A DNA stretch of 64,000 nucleotides from contig JAQMRL010000003.1 in NCBI GenBank assembly GCA_035578175.1, positions 89,196,469 through 89,260,468 of the forward strand, written 5' to 3'. Position numbers and translations under genes: made by a program. The DNA is from Catonia carolina (lineage: Eukaryota > Arthropoda > Insecta > Hemiptera > Achilidae). Of this stretch, positions 1 to 9,967 are shown piece by piece. Under the pieces are notes generated by a model. That model ran no database searches and had not been told where the DNA came from. It saw only the letters and a program-made list of their open reading frames with translations. Numbering within the stretch: position 1 is the first letter of the stretch; the number at the start of each line of letters is the position of its first letter.

Positions 1-275
1 TCTTATTTATTAAATCATTTAATATTATAATTTATATGAATTAATTTGTATATTAAAATTGGAAACTGGAATATTTTAATTCAAGGGTAATTTAAAACGA
101 TTATGTAACTAAAAGATTTAAGTATTTTAATACCGGATTAAATTAAAGTATGTCAGTGTTTTATATTAGATTACGGGTTTATTTTGGATTTAATAAAATG
201 CATTTCTCTTATATTCGTTTCTCTTTATAACTTCCTCCATTTTTGTTTTCGATGTGGTAGTGTATAATAATTTAT
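1..275. other. AT-rich flank of the endogenous retrovirus
   Basis: No gene or recognisable repeat is visible here. The last four bases (272-275, TTAT) are the left copy of the target-site duplication of the retrovirus that follows. The stretch is probably intron of the + strand Sidestep-like gene, which is an inference from the exons downstream. Confidence 0.6.
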
Positions 276-1482
276 TGTAAGCCTCGCCGGAGTGGAATGA
301 GGTGGAAGCGGATGGGTGAAATAAAATACGCTCCTCAGTATTTTAATTAAAAATTTAATTATTTAAAAAGAAAAACAAATTGGTCCAGGATCCCCTTTTT
401 CTTACTACTAAGTGGCGTCCCAATACTACGCTTCAATTACAGGTTTAATTATTTAAAATAAAATAAAATTTGGTCCAGGACCCCCTTTTTCTTACTACTA
501 AGTGGCGTCCCAATACTACGCTTCAATTACAGGTTTAATTATTTAAAATAAAATAAAAATTGGTCCAGGACCCCCTTTTTCTCACTACTAAGTGGCGTCC
601 CAATAATACGCTTCACAGGATTCTTTTTATTACAAATTTAATTATTTAAAATTACAAAAAAATAATAAAATTGGTCTAGGACCTCCCGTAATTGACTACC
701 TAATGTAACCCTTACTCCTCATCTAAACTTAACCTATTACCACTACGGACTATATGTCGATCGTGCATATTCCGGAAAGGGCTGCCGGCACAGATACTTC
801 AAACCTCAGAGGGAGGTCAGCCTAAATTAGTGCCTTGGGCGCTTTTACCGCCATTTCCGGAAGACCACTGCAGGATCGACCTCTTAAATACTAAGTACAT
901 AATCGCTAAGTACGGGGCGAGTCAGAATTCCAGGAAATCCCACTATGCATCTATATAATATAACCACTCACCCATCTGGCAAGCCACGACGACCAACATC
1001 ACCAACCCGAAATGAGCGATCACCCTCATTCCACCAAATGAGCACCGGACAAAAAAATATTCTCACAATCCACTCAATAAAATAGAACTAAATTCATGAA
1101 TTACACTAATTCGGTCCCACACGGACGCGGCATACATGTATCACACATTACACATTACACATAAAAATTATATTTAATTTATATTTCAATTACTGCATTG
1201 CATTAACTTTTATCGAGTCCCGTTTCGTATGTGTGTACACTACTGACTGGCCACGTCTCGCCGTCCAGCTGAGCCGATCGGCGGGGAGGCGCACTCCTCC
1301 TCCCCCCTCACCCCTCGCCTAACGGCTCAGCGGATGCAACACGAGACGAAGTTGCAATTTCCTAGAATTCTGACCGCTGTGTATATTTTACAAAGACAAT
1401 GTATTAATTCTAATATTAATAGAAAAAAGAAATATCTCTCGTTCTTTTTATAATTATTCCTTCTCAATCTCACTATATTACA
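276..1482 (-). repeat. 3' LTR of the endogenous retrovirus
   Basis: 1207 bp, the same length and by eye the same sequence as the copy at 8757-9963. In sense orientation it begins TGTAATATAG and ends GGCTTACA. A TATA-like stretch lies near 951-963 (sense TATTATATAG), an arthropod initiator-like TCAGT near 1242-1246, and an AATAAA polyadenylation hexamer at 626-631 (- strand). Which of the promoter motifs is used cannot be decided from sequence. The LTR contains diverged tandem units of about 90 bp, described separately. Confidence 0.96.
354..690 (-). repeat. About 90-bp tandem repeats inside the LTR (3.5 units)
   Basis: Units start at about 354, 444, 534 and 637, each opening with TTTAATTATTTAAAA followed by TTGGTCCAGGACCCCC and, in the first three, AGTGGCGTCCCAATA. 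The first two are 90 bp, the third is longer, and the fourth is truncated and more diverged. The same array is present in the other LTR (about 8835-9171). In sense orientation it lies in the 3' half of the LTR, downstream of the candidate promoter, so it could be transcribed leader. That placement is an inference. Confidence 0.9.
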
Positions 1483-1496
1483 ACACTCCCTCCCAT
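1483..1496 (-). promoter_or_regulatory. Polypurine tract (plus-strand primer site)
   Basis: Directly upstream of the 3' LTR the sense strand reads ATGGGAGGGAGTGT, purine-rich as expected for the RNase H-resistant primer of plus-strand synthesis. Position and composition support the call. It is short and has a few pyrimidines. Confidence 0.7.
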
Positions 1497-1524
1497 GAAA
1501 AAGGTGGCGCATAGCCCCGTTGCA

Positions 1525-3437
1525 CTAATTAATGGTGCCGGAACCTGATTCCACCGCACTTTCACCACCCACGATCACTTCTTCACCCTCCGTGGTTGCC
1601 TTCCGTAGGATTCGGACTTCTCCGGGGGCTAGCCTGTATATGACTGATAATGGCTCCGCTGGTTCTCGGTGAGTGTCTCCTTGGTCGCTGGATCTCGCTG
1701 GTTGGCTACACCTCCTCCGGCAATACCACAGCAATGGGAGCCCTGTCACCACCGCCACGAGGCCGATGATAGTTGGCACCACCGCCACGCTCCAAGCCAC
1801 CTCCTTTGGTCGGGTCTTGCGGATTTCTTCCAAGGACCGTTGTAGCTGTTCCACCGTGCTCTCACTGACTCCATATTCGCCTGGCCACTGCACCCCACTG
1901 CTTCGAATGTGTTGAATTGCCTCTTGCACCTCTTGCTTGTCCGTTGGCTCATCAAGGGAAACGATGAGCCCGGTAACGGGAACCTGGATCCGCACAAGGC
2001 GACGCTGCAGTTTCGCCTCACTACTGCCCCTGGTATTTGGCAGCATGCGATACGATGATGTCGTCAGGCTGCAACCCTTCGCAGCCGGGATCTCACCGAC
2101 TCCGCCGATCAACTGTTCCGATACTTCAACTGCGTCTCCTTGATGACATTGGGATATCAGATTTTGCTCTCCGGCGATGCTGTAGATCCACTGGTTCATA
2201 GATCCATCCCAGCTCCATATGTCTTCGTGGTTGGTCATCAAAATGGCTCTCGGGCAAACTTTCTTGGCGACTGCCATATCTCCCAGATAGAGTGAGCTCA
2301 GACAAGAGGCGTGGTGACGGTTGATGATTGGGAACACTGCAGGACATACCTGGACAGACCCCTTGCGGCATTCCTCAAGGTCCTCGGCTTGCAGCTCCGC
2401 GTATTGTTCCTGGTCGACACTCACCAAGAAGTGTGTTGAATCAGGGTTGTACCGTGTGCTAAGTCCGGTCTGCTCATCAATCACTGGAAATGTTCGCACC
2501 TGAAACAACATAAACTGCCTCCCTGCTGAGGACAGCGGTAAGTCAATTAACACTTTAATCACACCACCAACTGCTAACGCACGAGTTTTTGCCACACGGT
2601 AATAATCGTAAATGTCTGCGGCACTAAACCCCGCGATCAAATCTAGTCCAGTGGGCAGGGAAGTTCTGACTCGCTTTACAATTTCAGTGAACTCACTAGG
2701 TGAGATTAAACCTACACTTAACTTACCAGAGGACAGCCCCTCCATCGCTAAAACTAAATTCCTTAAATCTATAAGCCCTTTTAAAGACACTAATTCTAAT
2801 TCTTGCAACATCATGGATGTATTGGCGAACACATGGACGAACCGATCTAGGTCGGACGTTTTCTTTCCGATCTCCACCAGTCGCTGCTGCAGCTTGTCGG
2901 CTTCTTCGCGCACCTGTTTTGCGAATGCCACCAACTGCCGGGAATTCTGCTCCGCACGTCGACTGAGTTGTCGCGTCAAGGTTAGATGATCATCCGTCAG
3001 ATGAATCAAGTTGGCCGTTTGACTTTCCAGCACCTGTATGCTCCTCTCCACCTGTCGCATATCCTGTTCTTCTGGCGTCCCGAATAAAACCTTCAACACC
3101 CTTCCGCCTAAGTTGAACCAACCCCGTCGCACTCTCCCTTGGAGCAAAAGGTTCATCAGCGTGTGACTCGCTTCGTACATTTCTTCCTCGATTTCTTGAA
3201 CGCGGACCATGATTCTCTGTTGAGTTTCCAACCCCTTGACTTCGCTGCCGGCTTGCCATAGAATTTGGCTTACTCCACTGGTGAACTCCTTTAGTGATGC
3301 GAGTTCGCCACAGATTTCGGTCACATTGATCGATACTATCACTCTCCAATAGTCTCCGGTTAATAGAACTCCTCCCTTCTTTATGAACCACACGCCTTCT
3401 TTCTTCGCGGCATCTTGTATTGCCAGGCTCACTCCAC
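1525..3437 (-). CDS. env: F-type envelope glycoprotein of the endogenous retrovirus
   Basis: About 635 residues of uninterrupted frame related to the envelope/fusion proteins shared by errantiviruses and baculovirus F proteins. A furin-type site RVRR lies about residues 100-103 (numbering from the first in-frame GTG at 3432), followed at once by a fusion-peptide-like segment (GWFNLGG then LFGT, about 104-118), then a long region with heptad-like helices and a cysteine-bearing ectodomain. A transmembrane segment lies about 547-570, followed by a roughly 65-residue basic-to-acidic tail. There is no in-frame ATG near the start and no signal peptide: the frame opens after a TAG, and the first Met is about residue 75. 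A splice acceptor (TTCCAG then GTGGAG, exon from 3437) suggests expression from a spliced subgenomic RNA, as known for gypsy env, with the start codon and signal sequence coming from an upstream exon. The family is clear. Fusion activity is inferred. Confidence 0.92.
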
Positions 3438-3682
3438 CTGGAACGACACATACACCCTATTAGTTATGAGTCTGGTCCGCACTCCTGGTATCAAGAACTT
3501 CGGGCGAGTACCGGGCGACTTCCCCTACTCGATCCAGTTCCATCAACCGATACTCCCCTGGTTCCATCCCCCATCTGAGTACCAGAGTCTACTGTAGACT
3601 TACAATTAACCTAGTAAATTCCTACGAGCTAACTATATACATCATAGGTTTGGGGTTCCCTTCTGAAGTGTATCCTGGTCCT
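3438..3682 (-). other. pol-env spacer with env splice acceptor
   Basis: A 245-bp non-coding spacer between the pol stop and the env exon. Its sense 3' end (3438-3441, CCAG) is the putative acceptor. A pyrimidine-rich tract just upstream is weak (GTGTCGTTCCAG), so use of this exact AG is likely but unproven. Confidence 0.6.
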
Positions 3683-6600
3683 CTATTCTTGCGATCGATT
3701 CCTACTGCGCAGACTGTATGGAGACCTTTGGCTCGGCAGACGCGCCTGTGGAGATGGGCGGTACGTCGGATCCTCCCTTATTCTATCTACCGGTTCTGGT
3801 GGGCTGTCAGGTTCACCAAACACATCCTCCTCCTCAACCGCTAGAGGTCCTTCTCTTCCAGCGTCCAATCTTCCAGGGGGCAGCCTCTCCATCTCCATAC
3901 CGTCTATCAGCTGATCATCTGAGTCACTATCGAACTCCGCATCACTTAGTGGTCGGTATTCTAGATCCTCCTCTTGTTCGCTTTCTTCCTCGCGTGGGGC
4001 TTCAGCCGTAGGTTGTTCCCGCCTCTCTTCGCGAGCGGGAGATGGAACACGCGTCGCCGTGGCCTCATTGTGTCCCGGTTTCATTCGATTTACGTGTATC
4101 ACCATGGTTTTCCCATCAGCCATGACCACTTCATAGTCGACCAGGGATACCCTTCTCTTGACCCTACACGGCCCTTTCCAAGGGCGCCTGAATTTTCTTG
4201 CTAGCCCGGGGCGAATTGACGGGACAAGGACATACACCATATCTCCGACCTCAAATTCTCGCAAATTTTTGCCTTTTTCCTGGTACCTTGCCCTGTCGCG
4301 AGCCGCCGCTATCGAATTCTTATTTGTCTGCTCGTATGCCTGCCTCAGCCGTTGGCTCAGTTGAATAATGTGATCTTCCACGTTTACACAGACGTTATCC
4401 GGGACAGTGTAATCGAACGGCGTTACCATCTCTCTTCCATGAAGGAGGTAATACGGTGTAAAGCCTGTGGAGGTGTGTGGTACCGAGTGGTAAGCCATCA
4501 AGGCAAAGGGAACCCATTTATCCCAATCTCTCCCGTCACTCCTCACAAAGTGACTCATGCTGTCTACTAGAGTCCGGTGTAACCTCTCCAACCTCCCGTT
4601 ACACTCTGGGTGGTACGCCGTAGTTCGGAGTTTTCTTATCCTCAAGTACTTGCAGGTTTCCAGGAAGAGCTCCGAAGTAAAATTTCGCCCTTGATCGGTT
4701 AGCAGTTGTTCCGGGACCCCGTGGCGTGAGATAATTCTAGTCACAAAGGCTTCGGCTATTGTCTCAGCGGTTTGGTCGACGACGGGGATTGCTTCAGCGT
4801 AGCGAGAGAAGTGGTCTACGAAGGTTAGAAGGTACTTATTTCCCTTCCTGCTTGTAGGTAATGGTCCAACGATGTCTAAGGACACCATCTCGAAGGGGAA
4901 GGTCGGTTCGAATGCTTCCGCCAGTGGTACAGTCAACTTGGCCGGAGACTTCCGCTGCGCACATGAGTGACAACGGCGCACATATTCTTCAATTTCGGTC
5001 CACATTCGCGGCCAGTAATACTTTTGCTTCACTCTCGCAAAAGTGCGTTCCGCTCCTGGGTGACCCGCCCACACCGCATCATGACAAGATTGGATGACCG
5101 ACCTTCTCAGGCCCTCTGGTACAACGAGACGCCACTGCTTATCTTCGCCCTTGCCATTTCTCCAGTACAGTAGTTCGTCCAACTTTCTGACTTCTCCCGT
5201 CCGGGGACTTACCATTAGGGTTTGGCAAAATTCATCTGTGGCCTGACCTTCTCGAATTTTCTTAAGGCTCAATTCATCGGTCACCATCGCTACCCCCATA
5301 GTGGCTCGGCTTAGCGCGTCAGCGTTAGTATGGCGCCTGCCTGGCTTATGTATGACGGTGTAATCGAATTCTGCTAATCGCAGGGCCCATCGTGTCAGTC
5401 GAGATGATGGATCCCGTAAGCTCAACATCCATTTAAGTGCCGCGTGGTCCGTTACCAACGTAAAATTCCGCCCCAGTAGGTAACACCGAAACTGCTGTGT
5501 AGCCCAGACGACCGCCAATAACTCCCTCTCGGTGGTGGAATAATTCTTCTCGGCACTATTCAACATTCTGCTTGCAAATGCAATCGGCCTTTCACCGTCT
5601 TCCGTATCCTGGGACAATATTGCGCCCAGTGCCGTGCCGGACGCGTCTGTCGCGAGTACAAATTGTTTTCGAAAGTCTGGGTACATCAACACCGTTTCTG
5701 AACACAGGGCATCCTTCAGGTGGCCAAAGGACTCCTCTTGTTCGGCCTTCCATTGAAACGGACTATCCTTCTTCGTGAGTTTAGTTAGCGGGTTGGCCAG
5801 GGCTGCAAAATTTGGCACAAATCTGCGGTAATAGCCTGCAAGACCTAGAAATCCTCTGACTTCCCGCACGTTTTTCGGAGCCGGGAAGTTCTTCACCGCC
5901 TCGACCTTGCCTGGATCGGGCTTCACACCAGCCGACGTCACTACATGACCTAGGTAGTTCACACGGTCCCGAGCGAACTCACATTTCTCCAAGTTAACCT
6001 TCAGGTTGGCTTCCTTAAATATTTGCAGCACTCGTTTCAATCGCTCCGCATGTTGGTGAATATCCCTGCTGAAAATCACGACGTCATCAAGGTAGACCAA
6101 GCATTCTACGCCTAGTACGTCGGCCAATAAATTATCCATCATCCTTTGGAAAGTCGCGGGAGCTCCAGTCAAACCAAACGCCATGCGCTGGTATTCGAAG
6201 TGGCCACCTACAGTTGTGAAGGCCGTCTTCTCTCGATCCTCCTCGGCGATTGGTATCTGCCAATACCCACTGTGTAAGTCCAAGGTGGTAAAGTACCGAC
6301 TTTGTCCCAAATGTTCGAGGGTCTCTTGTATAAGGGGCAACGGGTACGCATCAGCTCGCGTCACTTCATTCAAGGCTCTAAAATCAGTACAGAAACGATA
6401 TTTAACACTCCCATCTGGTGTTTTCTTACGCACCAGCACCACCGGAGCAGACCACGGGCTCGTCGAAGGTACAATAACACCCTTGTCCAACATGTCAGCT
6501 AAGTGTTCCTCTACTACTGGACGTAGATGATACGGGACACGGTAAGGCCGCTTGGCAATTGGCCTCTCTTCTGTGGTATGAATTCTATGTTGGACTCCGA

Positions 6601-7813
6601 CCTTGCATCCCTCTCGACTTGGCTCCTCGAACACAGACGCGTAGTCTTGTAGTACCCGCCGTAACACCATACCATCTTCCTGTCCAAGATGACTCAACTT
6701 CTCGGTGAATACCTCCCTTGCTCCCTCAGTAGTTGCAGTCTCTGTCTGGTGACCAGTTACTGCTGATACTCCTAAAACCTCGGCAACTCCCAATATTTGG
6801 TTTTTCTGCAATACAATACCCTTCGCTGCCGTATTGATGACTCGAACCCGAACTCGGTCCCTTCTTACATGGTCCACACTGCGCCCCACTCGCACTCCCC
6901 ATTGTTGATTCACTGGTTCTGTTAACACGGTTTCATCCTCGGCCAGACCAGAGACCTTAGCCTCTAGCAGCAGCTCCGAATAGGCGGGTAGTTCCACCCT
7001 ACTAACTGTCCTCACATTCAACACCTGGGCTCTGGTCGTCTCCTCTTCCCTTTGGCCTCTTTCACGGCTGCCACTTAGCGCACGCCGCGTATTTCCTATC
7101 CGACCCTCACCAGGGTGTCGTGCGCTATACGCACTCCTCCGCCCTTCTTCCGTAGTTCGACTCTCGTCTTCCATTGCATTCTCCGCATGACCATGGCCTT
7201 CCTTAGAACACGCCATCACTCTCGTCACCCCGCTGAAACGTATTTGACCGTTCCCCGTATCAATTACCGCTTTTAACTTTCTCAAGAGATCTAGCCCCAT
7301 AAGTCCCTCTCTTTCAGACTCGATTGCAGCAATCACGAATTTATGACGCACTCTTAAGTGGGCCACTTCACACTGTAACTCCTGCACTCCCATGACGCCC
7401 AGTCTTGCACCTGTAACACCCTTGGCTACCATTTGGACTCGTTCGATTTCTACCCCCGGAACAGCCTCCCTAAGGATGGACATTTCTGCCCCGGTATCCA
7501 CTAACAACCTTCTTTCCATCCCCTGCAGGACAGTGGTCACAATCAGGCCACCTCCTTCCGATACAACATTTGGAATCCACGTGTGCCCCTGACTTACGGG
7601 CTCGGCAGCGGGGCAGTCGCCGAGCCGTCCTCGTTTGGGTTGGCCGCGGCCACCGCACTCGTAATCATGGGCGTTTTCTTTTCTCCATTCTCGCTCCGTC
7701 GTGTAGAGAATCTTTTTGGACAACGGGCAGCAAAATGGCCGATATCTCCACAAACGTAGCACGCACGCCCTTGGGCTGGGTGTAGAACCCCCTGGGAGGC
7801 TCCCGCTCTCCAA
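3683..7813 (-). CDS. pol: Pol polyprotein: protease, reverse transcriptase, RNase H, integrase
   Basis: An open frame of 1376 codons from its first ATG. In order: retropepsin-type aspartic protease with DTGA at about 106-109; reverse transcriptase about 430-640 with FCTDFRALN, LDLHSGYWQI and the catalytic YLDDVVIF (about 574-581); RNase H about 715-835 opening at ATDASGTALG and ending at HTNADALSR; integrase with an HHCC zinc finger about 907-955 (H, H, CHSC), and a DDE core with Asp in LDIVG (about 980), Asp in TDQGRNF (about 1040) and Glu about 1076. An acidic tail follows, with no obvious chromodomain. All catalytic motifs are intact. Its frame is -1 relative to gag and overlaps it by about 220 nt, so Pol is probably made as a Gag-Pol fusion by ribosomal frameshifting. 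The ATG at 7813 is then not the real start. Confidence 0.95.
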   Translation of the reverse strand: MESGSLPGGSTPSPRACVLRLWRYRPFCCPLSKKILYTTEREWRKENAHDYECGGRGQPKRGRLGDCPAAEPVSQGHTWIPNVVSEGGGLIVTTVLQGMERRLLVDTGAEMSILREAVPGVEIERVQMVAKGVTGARLGVMGVQELQCEVAHLRVRHKFVIAAIESEREGLMGLDLLRKLKAVIDTGNGQIRFSGVTRVMACSKEGHGHAENAMEDESRTTEEGRRSAYSARHPGEGRIGNTRRALSGSRERGQREEETTRAQVLNVRTVSRVELPAYSELLLEAKVSGLAEDETVLTEPVNQQWGVRVGRSVDHVRRDRVRVRVINTAAKGIVLQKNQILGVAEVLGVSAVTGHQTETATTEGAREVFTEKLSHLGQEDGMVLRRVLQDYASVFEEPSREGCKVGVQHRIHTTEERPIAKRPYRVPYHLRPVVEEHLADMLDKGVIVPSTSPWSAPVVLVRKKTPDGSVKYRFCTDFRALNEVTRADAYPLPLIQETLEHLGQSRYFTTLDLHSGYWQIPIAEEDREKTAFTTVGGHFEYQRMAFGLTGAPATFQRMMDNLLADVLGVECLVYLDDVVIFSRDIHQHAERLKRVLQIFKEANLKVNLEKCEFARDRVNYLGHVVTSAGVKPDPGKVEAVKNFPAPKNVREVRGFLGLAGYYRRFVPNFAALANPLTKLTKKDSPFQWKAEQEESFGHLKDALCSETVLMYPDFRKQFVLATDASGTALGAILSQDTEDGERPIAFASRMLNSAEKNYSTTERELLAVVWATQQFRCYLLGRNFTLVTDHAALKWMLSLRDPSSRLTRWALRLAEFDYTVIHKPGRRHTNADALSRATMGVAMVTDELSLKKIREGQATDEFCQTLMVSPRTGEVRKLDELLYWRNGKGEDKQWRLVVPEGLRRSVIQSCHDAVWAGHPGAERTFARVKQKYYWPRMWTEIEEYVRRCHSCAQRKSPAKLTVPLAEAFEPTFPFEMVSLDIVGPLPTSRKGNKYLLTFVDHFSRYAEAIPVVDQTAETIAEAFVTRIISRHGVPEQLLTDQGRNFTSELFLETCKYLRIRKLRTTAYHPECNGRLERLHRTLVDSMSHFVRSDGRDWDKWVPFALMAYHSVPHTSTGFTPYYLLHGREMVTPFDYTVPDNVCVNVEDHIIQLSQRLRQAYEQTNKNSIAAARDRARYQEKGKNLREFEVGDMVYVLVPSIRPGLARKFRRPWKGPCRVKRRVSLVDYEVVMADGKTMVIHVNRMKPGHNEATATRVPSPAREERREQPTAEAPREEESEQEEDLEYRPLSDAEFDSDSDDQLIDGMEMERLPPGRLDAGREGPLAVEEEDVFGEPDSPPEPVDRIREDPTYRPSPQARLPSQRSPYSLRSRNRSQE

Positions 7814-8724
7814 TTGTTGTTTGCACGGCCCGTCTCATTCGTCCGTCGCGGTCTCCTACAGTCTCGAGCGTAGTGACCAATCTTTCCACACGAAAAACAA
7901 GAGCCTTGAATAGGAGCCGAACCTCGAACTTGAGCTACAGCGTCTACCGTCACCCCTGGCTCTGGATCGGATAGCCCTAACACACTCGCTCCGAACACCT
8001 CTCTCGTTCGCTTCTGTGTTTCTTGAACCTGCTCGATCCGCTCGGCCACCTTGATCGCTTCTTCTAAGTCCTTTGGTGGATAGATCTGTAGGGTAGTGGC
8101 TGCTGTACTCGACAGTCCCCGAACATAGGCTGACAGCAAGGTCCGTTCCATCTGGGACCGCGCCCATTCGGCGACGTGGGGGTCAGTAGGCTGTGGCATG
8201 GCCTGCCGTCCCAAAATTCTACAACGATCCGCGAAAGCCCTCGCTTTCTCGTTGGTCCCCTGTTTGACGGTATTCAGTGCGAGCAAATGCCGTTCCGGAT
8301 CGCGTTCTCCTTCAAACCGATTTCGCAGGATTTCCGTGAACCGTGCAAACGTGGCATGGTCGGAATTCAACTCGGGATATGCATCTAAGCAAGCTGCCGC
8401 TGCTCCTGTAACCTTCAACCTACAAATAGTTTTCCTATCGGCGTCGTCCCAATTCCCGGTTTTAGCAACTAACTCAAGATTTCTCAAAAATTCGTCCACC
8501 GTAGGGCCACCTCCTTCACCAGACCATGGCTTAATCAAAGACTGAAGGCCCAAATCCTTCCTCACCCGCGCAGGACTCCGCTCTCTCTGTCCTAAACGCA
8601 GCGCTGCTAGTTCGGCAGCTAACTGAGCCGATTCCGCTTCCACTCTGGCTTTGTATGTCGCGAGTTCTTCGTTCGCCCTCCGGAGCTCCTGAATCTCCTG
8701 CTCGACGGTTAATGGTACAGCCAT
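7594..8724 (-). CDS. gag: Gag polyprotein with two CCHC zinc knuckles
   Basis: 376 residues from the ATG at 8724, which sits in a good context (A at -3, G at +4) and starts MAVPLTVEQE. The frame extends 7 codons further to a GTG, which I do not use. An N-terminal coiled-coil-like stretch (about 8-48) is followed by a retrotransposon-Gag capsid region (about 60-240; W at 67, WDDAD, then CRLKVTGAAA) and two CCHC nucleocapsid knuckles, CFSCGKIGHYARDC (about 276-289) and CYVCGDIGHFAARC (about 322-335). It follows the primer site by about 12 nt in sense orientation. The end overlaps pol. Its role is to form the virus-like particle and bind the genomic RNA. Confidence 0.93.
   Translation of the reverse strand: MAVPLTVEQEIQELRRANEELATYKARVEAESAQLAAELAALRLGQRERSPARVRKDLGLQSLIKPWSGEGGGPTVDEFLRNLELVAKTGNWDDADRKTICRLKVTGAAAACLDAYPELNSDHATFARFTEILRNRFEGERDPERHLLALNTVKQGTNEKARAFADRCRILGRQAMPQPTDPHVAEWARSQMERTLLSAYVRGLSSTAATTLQIYPPKDLEEAIKVAERIEQVQETQKRTREVFGASVLGLSDPEPGVTVDAVAQVRGSAPIQGSCFSCGKIGHYARDCRRPRRTNETGRANNNWRAGASQGVLHPAQGRACYVCGDIGHFAARCPKRFSTRRSENGEKKTPMITSAVAAANPNEDGSATAPLPSP
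7671..7685 (-). promoter_or_regulatory. Candidate -1 frameshift site in the gag-pol overlap
   Basis: Gag and Pol frames differ by -1. The only A-rich slippery-like tract I see in the overlap is sense GAGAAAAGAAAACGC, read in the Gag frame as GAA AAG AAA ACG. It is not a perfect X XXY YYZ heptamer, so the exact site is uncertain. Confidence 0.35.
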
Positions 8725-8736
8725 TATTGCAGCTGT

Positions 8737-8754
8737 ACCCCACACCTGACACCA
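8737..8754 (-). promoter_or_regulatory. Primer-binding site, tRNA-Leu type
   Basis: Two nucleotides downstream of the 5' LTR the sense strand reads TGGTGTCAGGTGTGGGGT. This is complementary to a tRNA 3' end of the form ...CTGACACCA, the end of many animal tRNA-Leu species (two mismatches to the form I recall). Position and the TGG start make the primer site firm. The tRNA identity is inferred. Confidence 0.8.
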
Positions 8755-8756
8755 GT

Positions 8757-9963
8757 TGTAAGCCTCGCCGGAGTGGAATGAGGTGGAAGCGGATGGGTGA
8801 AATAAAATACGCTCCTCAGTATTTTAATTAAAAATTTAATTATTTAAAAAGAAAAACAAATTGGTCCAGGATCCCCTTTTTCTTACTACTAAGTGGCGTC
8901 CCAATACTACGCTTCAATTACAGGTTTAATTATTTAAAATAAAATAAAATTTGGTCCAGGACCCCCTTTTTCTTACTACTAAGTGGCGTCCCAATACTAC
9001 GCTTCAATTACAGGTTTAATTATTTAAAATAAAATAAAAATTGGTCCAGGACCCCCTTTTTCTCACTACTAAGTGGCGTCCCAATAATACGCTTCACAGG
9101 ATTCTTTTTATTACAAATTTAATTATTTAAAATTACAAAAAAATAATAAAATTGGTCTAGGACCTCCCGTAATTGACTACCTAATGTAACCCTTACTCCT
9201 CATCTAAACTTAACCTATTACCACTACGGACTATATGTCGATCGTGCATATTCCGGAAAGGGCTGCCGGCACAGATACTTCAAACCTCAGAGGGAGGTCA
9301 GCCTAAATTAGTGCCTTGGGCGCTTTTACCGCCATTTCCGGAAGACCACTGCAGGATCGACCTCTTAAATACTAAGTACATAATCGCTAAGTACGGGGCG
9401 AGTCAGAATTCCAGGAAATCCCACTATGCATCTATATAATATAACCACTCACCCATCTGGCAAGCCACGACGACCAACATCACCAACCCGAAATGAGCGA
9501 TCACCCTCATTCCACCAAATGAGCACCGGACAAAAAAATATTCTCACAATCCACTCAATAAAATAGAACTAAATTCATGAATTACACTAATTCGGTCCCA
9601 CACGGACGCGGCATACATGTATCACACATTACACATTACACATAAAAATTATATTTAATTTATATTTCAATTACTGCATTGCATTAACTTTTATCGAGTC
9701 CCGTTTCGTATGTGTGTACACTACTGACTGGCCACGTCTCGCCGTCCAGCTGAGCCGATCGGCGGGGAGGCGCACTCCTCCTCCCCCCTCACCCCTCGCC
9801 TAACGGCTCAGCGGATGCAACACGAGACGAAGTTGCAATTTCCTAGAATTCTGACCGCTGTGTATATTTTACAAAGACAATGTATTAATTCTAATATTAA
9901 TAGAAAAAAGAAATATCTCTCGTTCTTTTTATAATTATTCCTTCTCAATCTCACTATATTACA
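8757..9963 (-). repeat. 5' LTR of the endogenous retrovirus
   Basis: 1207 bp, ending in sense at the primer site. Offset by 8481 bp from the 3' LTR with no difference noticed on reading both. Outside it lies the right TTAT target duplication (9964-9967). Confidence 0.96.
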
Positions 9964-9967
9964 TTAT

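Larger units (their letters stand above)
276..9963 (-). mobile_element. Complete Gypsy/errantivirus-type endogenous retrovirus (gag-pol-env)
   Basis: A 9688-bp LTR retroelement reading on the - strand. Both 1207-bp LTRs start TG and end CA (sense), and the element is flanked by the 4-bp direct repeat TTAT (272-275 and 9964-9967). In sense order it has a 5' LTR (9963-8757), a tRNA-Leu-like primer site, gag with two zinc knuckles, pol (protease, RT, RNase H, integrase), an F-type env, a purine-rich tract and the 3' LTR. All three genes are open over their full length and the LTRs look identical by eye, so the insertion is probably recent. Gag-Pol-Env order and an F-type Env are features of insect errantiviruses. 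A Gag with two CCHC knuckles is less typical of classical gypsy-like members. Confidence 0.96.

Noticed and set aside
1327..1512. Small open frame on the - strand
   Set aside because: Lies almost entirely within the 3' LTR; no domain, and the same frame is not kept in a meaningful context in the other LTR.
7594..8745. Gag start at 8745 (GTG)
   Set aside because: Retroelement Gag in animals starts at ATG; the in-frame ATG at 8724 has good context just downstream of the primer site.
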